Assembly (NCBI RefSeq): GCF_013204845.1
Contig: NZ_JABMKY010000019.1
Location: forward strand, 87,114 to 151,113
Reading direction: 5' to 3'
DNA: 64,000 nucleotides
Source: Paenibacillus qinlingensis
GTDB lineage: Bacteria > Bacillota > Bacilli > Paenibacillales > NBRC-103111
Part shown: positions 26,188 to 33,769 of the stretch, one piece after another
How the letters are laid out: each line of letters starts with the position of its first letter
How positions within the stretch are numbered: the first letter of the stretch is position 1
The notes under the pieces: generated by a model
Database searches by the model: none
Seen by the model: only the letters and a program-made list of their open reading frames with translations
Told to the model about the DNA's origin: nothing
Made by a program: the position numbers and the translations under genes

Positions 26188-27138
26188 TTATTTAAACCAA
26201 CCCTTACTCTGAAACCAAGCGAACATCCAAATGCCTATCCCGAGCATAATGGCGAGTACGGCGAAATATCCCCAATGCCATTCTAATTCAGGCATGTAAG
26301 TAAAATTCATCCCATACAGCCCAGCAATAAACGTCAATGGCATGAAAATCGTCGTAATAACCGTCAATGTTTTCATAATGGTATTCATCCGATTGGAGTT
26401 GAGCGAGATGAAGCTATCGCGAATATCCGCTGTAATCTCACGGTTCGAGTCGACCATTTCAGAGAGCTTGAGGAGATGATCGTGAATATCTGTGAAAAAA
26501 ACGAGATGCTCACGTACCTGTTCAATGCGATCTGAACTGATGATTCGATATAGCAGGTCACGCATCGGGACGATGGTACGACGTAATTTCAATAATTGGG
26601 AACGAATTTCAAAAACCTGGTTCATTAATGCATCAATGGCTTCGGCATTCATTTTATTTTCCATATCATCGAGCAGATCTTCAATTTGATAGACACTAGG
26701 GAAATATTGATCGACGAGATTATCTAGAATTAAATACGCGGCATAGATCTGCCCCTGATTTCGCAGACTTTCTTGCTGCGACACCCGGCTCCAAGCATCT
26801 TCTATTTCTCGCGATTCGTGCAAATGGAAGGTGACAATATAGTTGCTGCCGAGATACATATCCACTTCTTCCGCATCCAGCGTTTTGGGATCGATGGCGT
26901 GCATGACGAAGAAATGAACGTCCTGATAGTGATCTACTTTCGGTCGTTGCATGAAATGAAAGCAGTCCTCGATGGTGAGGGGATGGAAATGGAAATGATC
27001 CTTGAGATTTAAAGCTTCTTTTTCATCTGGATTATAGAAATCAACCCAGTACCACCGAATCGTGGGGGCTGATAATTCCTCAAGTGGGAGATCATGGATC
27101 ACGGCATAATCTGTTGTGACGGCAAGCGTTCGTATCAT
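26188..27138 (-). CDS. corA: CorA-family magnesium/divalent cation channel
   Basis: The 316-aa protein has a large cytoplasmic N-domain, a long charged stalk helix and two C-terminal membrane spans. The signature YGMNFTYMPELEW after the first span (about residue 277) contains the GMN selectivity motif. CorA pentamers carry Mg2+ (sometimes Co2+ or Ni2+) across the membrane. TAGGAGC upstream of ATG 27138 is a good ribosome site. It heads a short operon with the AraC regulator. No M-box riboswitch was recognised in the 91-base leader. Confidence 0.93.
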   Translation of the reverse strand: MIRTLAVTTDYAVIHDLPLEELSAPTIRWYWVDFYNPDEKEALNLKDHFHFHPLTIEDCFHFMQRPKVDHYQDVHFFVMHAIDPKTLDAEEVDMYLGSNYIVTFHLHESREIEDAWSRVSQQESLRNQGQIYAAYLILDNLVDQYFPSVYQIEDLLDDMENKMNAEAIDALMNQVFEIRSQLLKLRRTIVPMRDLLYRIISSDRIEQVREHLVFFTDIHDHLLKLSEMVDSNREITADIRDSFISLNSNRMNTIMKTLTVITTIFMPLTFIAGLYGMNFTYMPELEWHWGYFAVLAIMLGIGIWMFAWFQSKGWFK

Positions 27139-27229
27139 ATAGGGCTCCTAGCATATCTTTTTTTTCATAGGCATTTGCTTCATTTTACCATACAATAGAG
27201 TAAGATCAGAATGGAAAGAGGGACCTGCG

Positions 27230-27976
27230 ATGAAGCTCTCCGTTTGTATGGATGCGCTCTATAAGGGGCGTGATTTTAGGGAAAGTGTGAATGAACTGAA
27301 AGAGATTGGTTACGATACAATTGAGTTCTGGTCCTGGTGGCAAAAGGATATTGACGTCGTCGCTGATGCTGTGGCTGAAGCGGGAGTTTCGATTTCGACA
27401 TTTTGCACGAAGTTCGCGAGTTTGGTTGATCCAACTCAGCGTAATGTCTATCTCGAAGGACTCATCGAATCGATCGCTGTTGCGAAGCGACTGAATTGCA
27501 CGAAGCTCATTACCCAAGTTGGACAAGAGATCGAAGGGGTGTCGCGAGAAGCTCAGACGCAATCGCTGATCGAGGGGCTGCGGGCTTGTGTGCCACTTTT
27601 GGAAAAAGAGGGCGTAACGCTGCTAATTGAACCGCTGAACACGCGTGTTAATCATCAAGGGTATTTCTTGGCTTCATCCGAAGAAGCTTTCGATATTATC
27701 AAACAAGTAGGAAGCCCTTATGTGAAAGTTTTGTTCGATATCTACCATCAACAAATCACCGAAGGAAATGTAATCGCTAACCTACGTGAGAATATAGCGT
27801 GGATTGGCCATTTTCATGCAGCTGGCAACCCTGGTAGACACGAGCTCGACAATGGTGAGCTGAATTATGAGCAGATTTTCAGAGCCATTGATGAGACTGG
27901 TTTTGAGGGGCATATGGGGCTGGAATATTTCCCATTAGAGGCGCCGGAGGTTGGGCTTCGAAAACTGCTAAAGTGA
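27230..27976 (+). CDS. Hydroxypyruvate isomerase-like TIM barrel protein
   Basis: The 248-aa single-domain protein has the sugar isomerase/epimerase barrel: MKLSVCMDALYKG at the start, EFWSWW, LLIEPLNTRVNHQGYFL with a metal-binding Glu, VKVLFDIYHQQ with Asp and His, WIGHFHAAGNPGRHEL and FEGHMGLEYFP with the last Glu. These positions match metal ligands of the Hyi/xylose isomerase-like family. It probably interconverts a small keto acid or sugar. A specific substrate cannot be read from the sequence. AAAGAGGG precedes the ATG, and the gene is divergent from corA. Confidence 0.85.
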   Translation: MKLSVCMDALYKGRDFRESVNELKEIGYDTIEFWSWWQKDIDVVADAVAEAGVSISTFCTKFASLVDPTQRNVYLEGLIESIAVAKRLNCTKLITQVGQEIEGVSREAQTQSLIEGLRACVPLLEKEGVTLLIEPLNTRVNHQGYFLASSEEAFDIIKQVGSPYVKVLFDIYHQQITEGNVIANLRENIAWIGHFHAAGNPGRHELDNGELNYEQIFRAIDETGFEGHMGLEYFPLEAPEVGLRKLLK

Positions 27977-27996
27977 GAACTATAGGGAGCGCGGCT

Positions 27997-28147
27997 GTCA
28001 GGTTGGAAAACACGAAACATTTGTAACACAATTGGAACATTCTTGTTACAGTCCTCTAACATAGAAAGGGTATTATAATAAACAAGACCCCCTTTTTTAA
28101 TATAAACTTTGGACCTGGCCCCGTTGGCTAGGTCCCTTTTTTTATTT
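27997..28147 (+). repeat. Tandem element copy A: palindrome, -10 box and terminator
   Basis: The copy runs from GTCAGGTT to the T run. It includes TGTAACA (28022-28028) and TGTTACA (28044-28050) as a perfect inverted repeat 15 bases apart, TATAAT at 28074-28079, and the terminator GGACCTGG...CTAGGTCC with seven T at 28111-28147. Most of it recurs in copy B with few changes. The order palindrome, -10, terminator suggests a regulated short transcript of about 60 bases, but no good -35 box stands at normal spacing. Confidence 0.6.
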
Positions 28148-28155
28148 CAGAGCAT

Positions 28156-28300
28156 GTCAGGTTCTAAACGAGATGTAACACAATTGGAACATTCCCGTTA
28201 CAGTCCTCTAACATAGAAAGGGTATTATAATAAACAAGACCCCCCTTTTTAATATAAACTTTGGACCTGGCCCCGTTGGCTAAGGTCCCTTTTTTTGTTT
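28156..28300 (+). repeat. Tandem element copy B
   Basis: This near-identical second copy begins GTCAGGTT and keeps the TATAAT and the terminator (28263-28297). The palindrome has one arm changed (TGTAACA/CGTTACA), and the terminator stem has an extra A. Differences from copy A are mostly single bases plus a small deletion near the left end. Confidence 0.6.
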
Positions 28301-28423
28301 GAGTGAGTGGATCGTTCGGAGCAAGTTTATCGTTCTTGCCATTCACAATGCTTGTGACAGATTAGCGCAGCCAGTTCTTACTATATAAAATAAAAAGAAC
28401 AGCCTCAGCTGCTCCTTTATTAC

Positions 28424-28693
28424 CTAGGTTTGAATACGAAAACGTTGCAGCAATAAATACCCGCTAGTGCTAGTCGTTCTTTTTTGATAGACGATTTTGA
28501 AATCATCTAATAAACAACCCAATGCCGTACTAAGCAATCCATTGGTTACCAATGTAGCCCGGCAAGGTTGCGAACTGCCTATTACACGTGCAGCAGTAAT
28601 CCTCCGAGGGGAGCCGGCAATCAGAGGGTTTCTAGACCAACGAATCAATACTAAGTCAGGTTGACGAACAGCTTTTACGTTTACGCAAGCCAT
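28424..28693 (-). CDS. Small uncharacterised protein (89 aa)
   Basis: ATG 28693 has GAGGTG 6 bases upstream, a good site; GTG 28702 is in frame but has none. The product is basic with a hydrophobic middle (NGLLSTALGCLLDDFKIVY) and three Cys, and was not recognised. It is followed by a small hairpin. The good ribosome site and lack of a competing frame make it a likely real gene. There is no clue to function. Confidence 0.5.
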   Translation of the reverse strand: MACVNVKAVRQPDLVLIRWSRNPLIAGSPRRITAARVIGSSQPCRATLVTNGLLSTALGCLLDDFKIVYQKRTTSTSGYLLLQRFRIQT

Positions 28694-28858
28694 TCCTATC
28701 ACCTCGTTTCTAGTTAGTATCCGTATCTGTATATAGAATGCATGCTAGATAGACGGTGTGCGGGACAAAGGCGGAAATAGAAACCATAGATAATTTCGCA
28801 AACTTCTGGATAATATAACTAGCTAGAAAGCTTTACATGTTGAAGGAGGATATACATA

Positions 28859-29221
28859 GTGAGTGAACCAACGTTATACGATAAGCTTGGCGGAGAAGGG
28901 GCCATTACGGCCGTGGTGGACTACTTCTATGAGCTGGTTTTGGCAGATGAGACCGTCAATCACTTTTTTAACAACACGGATATGGAAAAGCAGCGTAAGC
29001 ATCAGGCGAAATTTTTTAGTTTTGCGTTAGGGGGACCGAATCAGTATACAGGGGCATCCATGGCCAAAGTGCATGCAGGGATGAATCTGCAGGAAGAGCA
29101 TTTCAAAGCGATTACCACGCATCTGCATGATGCGCTTGCTCATTTTGAGGTGGGGGCAGATAAGATTGATCAAGTGTTGGCGAAGGTGTCTACGTTGAAG
29201 GACGATATTTTACATAAATAA
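28859..29221 (+). CDS. glbN: Group I truncated haemoglobin
   Basis: The 120-aa protein matches the 2-over-2 globin family: TLYDKLGGEGAITAVVDYFY at the N-terminus, FFNNTDMEKQRKHQAKFFSF in the distal helix region, the LGGPNQYTG turn, and the proximal His in VHAGMNLQEEHFKAI. Such proteins bind O2 or NO and often detoxify NO. The start is GTG with GAAGGAGGA upstream. It is monocistronic and ends at a hairpin at 29233. Confidence 0.93.
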   Translation: MSEPTLYDKLGGEGAITAVVDYFYELVLADETVNHFFNNTDMEKQRKHQAKFFSFALGGPNQYTGASMAKVHAGMNLQEEHFKAITTHLHDALAHFEVGADKIDQVLAKVSTLKDDILHK

Positions 29222-29232
29222 GTGTTGTTAAA

Positions 29233-29282
29233 AGGGAGGGTTTCCCAATGGCCATTTATATGGCGGGGAAATCCTTTTTTTT
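29233..29282 (+). terminator. Terminator of the haemoglobin gene
   Basis: GGGTTTCCCAATGGCCAT folds back on ATGGCGGGGAAATCC and is followed by nine T. The stem is imperfect but long. Confidence 0.7.
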
Positions 29283-29343
29283 TGGAATAAGTGTATATTC
29301 GCATCTTTGACAAGGTCGCATACACGAGGTCATTCTATTTGCA

Positions 29344-29377
29344 AAAAAGGGACTCAGCCACATAGGCTGAGTCCCTT
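29344..29377. terminator. Bidirectional terminator before the GH2 gene
   Basis: AAAGGGACTCAGCC and GGCTGAGTCCCTTT form a near-perfect stem around a short ACATA loop. On the minus strand it ends the GH2 transcript; it also backs up the haemoglobin terminator. Confidence 0.88.
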
Positions 29378-29381
29378 TCCC

Positions 29382-31094
29382 TTACCGTTCCGAGCGATAA
29401 ATCTCCTTCACTAGGCGATAGGCCAATTTCGGCTTGCGATACTCGCTCAGCAATCCTTTATTATTGAAGCTCCGCGCGCGATCGCGGAAGTAAGGTCGGT
29501 CACTCCGCACATCGACGCGAATGTCGGCGAAGTGCCAAATGAGCGTCCCGACGATGCGAGGGTCGTCGCGGAAGATTTTCAAAGCGCGCGTAACGACATC
29601 GGCTTGATAGTCTTCGCTGAACAGGCGTGGCTCCCAGCCAGCATCGCCAAAAATCCCCGCCGCGCCGAACTCGCTCATGATCACAGGCTTGCCAGCGGCA
29701 CCGTGCTTCTCCGCATTCAGGAAGTAGTTCTGCAGCATGGTACTAAATCCATCCACGCTGCCTTCATACCAGCCGTAATATTTGTTAATCCCGATAACGT
29801 CAAAATACGATAATACGATATCTTCCTCCGGCTGCATTGTAGCGTAAGTGACGAGTCGGCTTGCGTCCATGCTGCGGATTTTGCTCACGAAAGCCTTCGT
29901 CAGCTCTAGCGCTTCCTGGGTACGTGTATCGATTTCGTTGTGCGCTCCCCAGAAAATGATAGAAGGATGATGGTAGTCCCGATTGATCATTTCGCCAAGC
30001 ATGTGAACGCCGCGCTCTCTGAAGATCGGGCTTGCCAGCGTCTCCACACTCATGAAACAACCCCACATTGGAATCTCACTCCAGAGCAGCATCCCGTGCT
30101 CATCAAGCAGATCGATCCATAACTGGCTTTGCGGATAATGGGAGCCACGAACGATATTGCAGCCCATGTCGGTCAAAATGTCCAGATCTTTCAACATCAG
30201 TTTCGGCGGGAAAGCAAATCCCCATTCGGGATGCTCCTCATGACGATTCACGCCTTGCAGGTACAACTTTTTACCATTGAGCAGAATGTCACTGCCCTGA
30301 ACCTCAACCGTACGGAAGCCAGTCCGATCGATAAGATCATCTTCACCAGCTTTGACAGTAAAGGTATAGAGTGCAGGCTGCCCGACATCCCAACGCTTAA
30401 TATTGGTCATGCTTCCACTCAGGGAAAGGCTAGTCGTTTGACCGGCTGTAATCGTGACAGGACCAGCGGAGAGGGAAAGTCCTTCCGTACTAGCACTTAC
30501 CTCAAGCTGACAATCCTCTTGGCTTAGCGAACTGACTTGAATATGCAACTGAACATCGGCTGTATCGTCCTTTAATTGATAATCAATTTTCAGGGAGTCA
30601 ATGTAGACATCCGGAAGCTCCTGAAGTTCAACAGAACGAATGATCCCTCCGTAGGAGTGCCAGTCAGCGATATCTGTCGGCAAAGTTTGCCAATCAACGG
30701 TGTTATCCACGCGAATCACGAGTTCATGCTTGCCTGCAGTTAGGTGGGGAAGAATCATCGAGAACTGTGTAAACCCGCCAAAATGGTAGCCAATATGCTG
30801 CCCATCCACATACACATCCGCATGGTGAAGAATGCCTTCAAATACGAGTCGAATATTCGCGTCTTGCCGTGTATCAAAATAGGTGCGATACCAAGCGGCA
30901 CCAATATAATCGTAAGTACCTAACTCGTTATTCCAACAGGAAGGGACGACGGACTTTTTCGATCCGGCAGGGAAGGTTGATGCCCACCCCTCAGAAACAC
31001 CTTTATTGTCAGGATCCGTGATGAAATCCCATAAACCATCCAAAATTCGAGTAGGTCGTAAGTTATGCTGCTGAAAAGTACGTATCACGAGCAT
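29382..31094 (-). CDS. Glycoside hydrolase family 2, beta-glucuronidase-like
   Basis: The 570-aa protein has the three GH2 parts: a jelly-roll N-domain (WYRTYFDTR, HHADVYVDGQHIGYHFGGFT), an immunoglobulin-like domain and a TIM barrel. Barrel landmarks are LQGVNRHEEHPEWGFAF, NIVRGSHYPQ, the acid/base Glu in FWGAHNEID and the nucleophile Glu in VIMSEFGAAGIFG. The length and the TDIADWHSYGGI and NKYYGWYEG segments are closest to bacterial beta-glucuronidases (UidA), though related exo-enzymes cannot be excluded. No signal peptide is seen. GAAAGGGGC precedes the ATG. It is divergent from an AraC regulator at 31208 that may control it. Released glucuronate could enter the uxu pathway at 38.5 kb. 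Confidence 0.88.
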   Translation of the reverse strand: MLVIRTFQQHNLRPTRILDGLWDFITDPDNKGVSEGWASTFPAGSKKSVVPSCWNNELGTYDYIGAAWYRTYFDTRQDANIRLVFEGILHHADVYVDGQHIGYHFGGFTQFSMILPHLTAGKHELVIRVDNTVDWQTLPTDIADWHSYGGIIRSVELQELPDVYIDSLKIDYQLKDDTADVQLHIQVSSLSQEDCQLEVSASTEGLSLSAGPVTITAGQTTSLSLSGSMTNIKRWDVGQPALYTFTVKAGEDDLIDRTGFRTVEVQGSDILLNGKKLYLQGVNRHEEHPEWGFAFPPKLMLKDLDILTDMGCNIVRGSHYPQSQLWIDLLDEHGMLLWSEIPMWGCFMSVETLASPIFRERGVHMLGEMINRDYHHPSIIFWGAHNEIDTRTQEALELTKAFVSKIRSMDASRLVTYATMQPEEDIVLSYFDVIGINKYYGWYEGSVDGFSTMLQNYFLNAEKHGAAGKPVIMSEFGAAGIFGDAGWEPRLFSEDYQADVVTRALKIFRDDPRIVGTLIWHFADIRVDVRSDRPYFRDRARSFNNKGLLSEYRKPKLAYRLVKEIYRSER

Positions 31095-31207
31095 TAAGCC
31101 CCTTTCATGTATGTTTCGTAAAGCGTATCATAGAAGAAGAGTTCATTTGAATGGATAAACCTCATCTCTATTTGTCAAAATCGCTACAAGGCTGGTGAAC
31201 GACGCCA

Positions 31208-32020
31208 TTGAATAACCATCGTATTTATCATCATCGGCTTTCGTATGAGAAGCCACCCGAACCTGGTTGGAAAGATATTCGCAATACGACAGATGTGCAC
31301 TCACTGTATTGGATTCGGAGTGGGGAAGGGGAGTTTCATCATGAGATGAATGAAGTTCCGCTGCATGTACAAGCCGGGAGTTTGTTTTATTTGAAGCCCG
31401 GGTTTAAACTAAACATGACTTCATCTACTGAGAATCCATTATGTATTAGGATGCTCCTATTCGATGCTTTTGATATCCCTTATGAGCATCTTAATTGGCT
31501 TAAGCCGGTTCCTGTAGAGGAACTGCGGATCCCTTTTTATAAACCGTACACGTTAGAACAATCAGATTGGCTGGAAGCACAATTTAGTCGCTTATGGTCA
31601 ATGAGAGGAACGGATCCGCATGAACGACAAGCGGAATTCCAATATGTCTTATCACGATTAATCCAATTTATGAAGGATACGGATACGTCTAGTGATCCCT
31701 ACATGAAAGCCTTTCTGCAAGCGAAGCTGTGGTTGGAAACCTGCTATCATCAACCTATTCGGCTGGAAGAACTGGCGAAAACCTACCATATCTCCGTGTC
31801 GCAATTACGCAAAATGTTTATGAAGCATGTGGGCATCTCGCCCAAGGCGTATTTAAATCAGATTCGGAATGAGCAGGCGAAGACGATGCTTTTGCTAACC
31901 GATGAGCCCATGAAGGCGATCGCGGATGCTTGCGGATTTGCAGATGAGTTTCATTTTGGTAAAATGTTTCGAGTATGGAACGAGATTTCACCGGTTCGTT
32001 TTCGAACAATGAACAAATAG
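31208..32020 (+). CDS. AraC-family transcription regulator
   Basis: The 270-aa protein has an N-terminal cupin-like sensor (HSLYWIRSGEGEFHHEM, then VQAGSLFYLKPG). The C-terminal AraC DNA-binding domain has two HTH motifs (LEELAKTYHISVSQLRKMF and MKAIADACGFADEFHFGKMF). It starts with TTG behind a modest GGTG site. It is divergent from the GH2 gene with a 113-base shared upstream region, the usual arrangement for a local activator. Confidence 0.88.
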   Translation: MNNHRIYHHRLSYEKPPEPGWKDIRNTTDVHSLYWIRSGEGEFHHEMNEVPLHVQAGSLFYLKPGFKLNMTSSTENPLCIRMLLFDAFDIPYEHLNWLKPVPVEELRIPFYKPYTLEQSDWLEAQFSRLWSMRGTDPHERQAEFQYVLSRLIQFMKDTDTSSDPYMKAFLQAKLWLETCYHQPIRLEELAKTYHISVSQLRKMFMKHVGISPKAYLNQIRNEQAKTMLLLTDEPMKAIADACGFADEFHFGKMFRVWNEISPVRFRTMNK

Positions 32021-32038
32021 AGAGGGGCTAACCGAATT

Positions 32039-32530
32039 ATGGGTGCCGAGATTGAAAGAAAGTATTTATTGCCCGCATTTCCTGCGGCTGAACTAGCGAA
32101 TAACGAGTTGACCCAAGTGTCTAAGCAATACATTTATCAGACGTATTTGGCCTTCTCGGACGATCAAGAAATTCGCGTACGCCAGCTGGTAGACAGCTCT
32201 GGAGAATCACACTATACGCACACGTTCAAGTCAGGACATGGGATGGTTCGAGAAGAAGTAGAGTACAGCATCACGGAGCCTATCTATAAACAGCTGCTTG
32301 AGCGAACTGGATTAATTCCATTAGAGAAGATTCGTACGACCCTCGAAGCGGATGGGGTTACTTATGAAATCGATGAGTATAAACAAATTGACCTGCTTGT
32401 CGTTGAAGTCGAATTCCCAAATTTGGAGGCTGCGCAGCAGTTTGTACCACCGGGTTGGTTCGGCAGAGAGTTGGGCTCGGAGGAAGAGTTTCGTAATAAA
32501 TCAATGTGGGTAGCTTTACAGAAACGCTAA
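32039..32530 (+). CDS. CYTH-domain protein (triphosphate-binding tunnel enzyme)
   Basis: The N-terminal GAEIERKYLLP contains the ExExK motif that defines CYTH proteins. Alternating Arg/Lys/Glu strands (EIRVRQL, HTFKSGHGMVREEVEY, LVVEVEFPNLE) line the expected tunnel. Family members hydrolyse inorganic tripolyphosphate or thiamine triphosphate, or act as class IV adenylate cyclases; the sequence alone does not choose. It is 163 aa, close to the family norm. It lies 18 bases after the AraC gene and 27 before a HAD gene, so it may share a transcript. Confidence 0.85.
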   Translation: MGAEIERKYLLPAFPAAELANNELTQVSKQYIYQTYLAFSDDQEIRVRQLVDSSGESHYTHTFKSGHGMVREEVEYSITEPIYKQLLERTGLIPLEKIRTTLEADGVTYEIDEYKQIDLLVVEVEFPNLEAAQQFVPPGWFGRELGSEEEFRNKSMWVALQKR

Positions 32531-32557
32531 TTCCGTGGGAAATGGTGGTAGAAAACG

Positions 32558-33151
32558 ATGCCTAGACCGCAATTGATTCTTGATGTTGCTGGCGTACTTG
32601 TGACGAATTTTTCACCGCAAGCTTGGAGCGGGTTTTCAAGTGGGGAGGATGACGGGGCGCTGGTTTCCTTGCCTCATCGGTTTAAGGAAATTAAGAATGA
32701 TCTGTGGGTCGGTACAATGACAGAAGAGGGCTTCTGGATTTGGCTGAACGAATTGTTCCCAAATCTGGCCTCCAAGGTGGATCGTTCTTGGATTCTCCAG
32801 CAATTAAAGCCATTAACAGCGATGGAGCATGTGGAGGCTTGGAGTCAACACGCAGATATTCACTTGCTGAGTAATCATCGGATCGAGTGGCTGACTCATC
32901 TGCTGGATCCTATTCTTCCTTTTTTGCGAAGCACAACCATCTCGAGTGAGGTTGGCTACTGTAAACCTAATCGTGAGGTTTACGAAAGGGTTCAAACACA
33001 TTTTCCGAAAGAGCACGCGGCGGTCTTGTTTGTAGATGATCAAGAGAAAAACCTTGTGCCAGCGAGATCTTTGGGTTGGAATACGTTACTGGCCGATGCT
33101 GAAGAGGCTTGGATGGATCAGGTTACTACTTTTTTAAATGATAGGGCATAG
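32558..33151 (+). CDS. HAD superfamily hydrolase (subclass IA, YihX-like)
   Basis: The 197-aa protein has motif I as LILDVAGVLV, motif II in LLSNHRIEW, the motif III Lys in GYCKPNREVY and motif IV VLFVDDQEKN. Motif I lacks the second Asp of the usual DxD, as is known in YihX-like members with DxGxV forms. Probable small-molecule phosphatase or a relative with altered activity. It follows the CYTH gene by 27 bases. Confidence 0.8.
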   Translation: MPRPQLILDVAGVLVTNFSPQAWSGFSSGEDDGALVSLPHRFKEIKNDLWVGTMTEEGFWIWLNELFPNLASKVDRSWILQQLKPLTAMEHVEAWSQHADIHLLSNHRIEWLTHLLDPILPFLRSTTISSEVGYCKPNREVYERVQTHFPKEHAAVLFVDDQEKNLVPARSLGWNTLLADAEEAWMDQVTTFLNDRA

Positions 33152-33222
33152 ATTGTTTCCTTCCCCTCCCAGATTCATTAGCGAAGTATGAGTAAAAAAC
33201 ATGCTTATCTAAAAGTCTAGAT

Positions 33223-33273
33223 AGAAGTTTTACAACAATTACTAGGTATCATCTAAGTATTGTAAGAACTTCT
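33223..33273 (+). promoter_or_regulatory. Inverted repeat upstream of the gene at 33297
   Basis: AGAAGTTTTACAA at 33223-33235 matches the reverse complement of TTGTAAGAACTTCT at 33260-33273 with one bulged base. It ends 23 bases before the start codon, without a T run. It could be an operator or an mRNA leader hairpin. Confidence 0.45.
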
Positions 33274-33296
33274 AAAGGAATTGCGAGGGGCCATCT

Positions 33297-33710
33297 ATGA
33301 ATTTAATCGACTATTACCGTCAACAGTTTGTCGAGTTAACTGCCCAGTTTGAGAAAGTATGGGAGGAAGATTTGCATTATAAATTTGGTTATCTTTGGCG
33401 TTCACATGTGAGTTCCTCGTATAAAGAAATGTTCCAGATGACACAAACGAGACAAGAACCGCTTTATTTGATGTATGCCATGGAACTTCCCGAGTCTTAT
33501 AAAAGAACGAACATTAGCGATGTTATCAAAAATGTAACTTCAGCCTACGAACTTTCCATGTATGTATTCTCAAGCAAAATTATGTTGACATCCTGTGTTT
33601 CCATTGAAAATTTACAGCAAACTTCATTAGGCTTCATTAATCATGCTCGTGCGGAGATGATTGATTTAGTCTTCTCTGCGATTAAACAAGTAGATTATGA
33701 AACTGTGTAG
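33297..33710 (+). CDS. Hypothetical protein (137 aa)
   Basis: The product was not recognised. It is mostly helical and has aromatic-rich segments (FGYLWRSHVSSSYKEMF, LYLMYAMELPESY). There is no signal peptide or clear membrane span. GCGAGGGG precedes the ATG, which supports a real gene. It sits 59 bases before a large hybrid kinase on the same strand and might be co-expressed with it. Confidence 0.65.
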   Translation: MNLIDYYRQQFVELTAQFEKVWEEDLHYKFGYLWRSHVSSSYKEMFQMTQTRQEPLYLMYAMELPESYKRTNISDVIKNVTSAYELSMYVFSSKIMLTSCVSIENLQQTSLGFINHARAEMIDLVFSAIKQVDYETV

Positions 33711-33769
33711 ACCATACATAATTCGACATCTATAATAGGTGTAGATAGACGAGACTGCAATCCGATGGG

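Larger units (their letters stand above)
27977..28423. other. Gap holding a tandem 150-bp duplication
   Basis: No gene is supported. Nearly the whole gap is two copies of one element (27997-28147 and 28156-28300). About 120 bases of unassigned sequence follow. Near 28389-28421 the short hairpin AACAGCCTCAGCTGCTCC lies behind the minus-strand gene at 28424 and may end its transcript. Confidence 0.6.
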
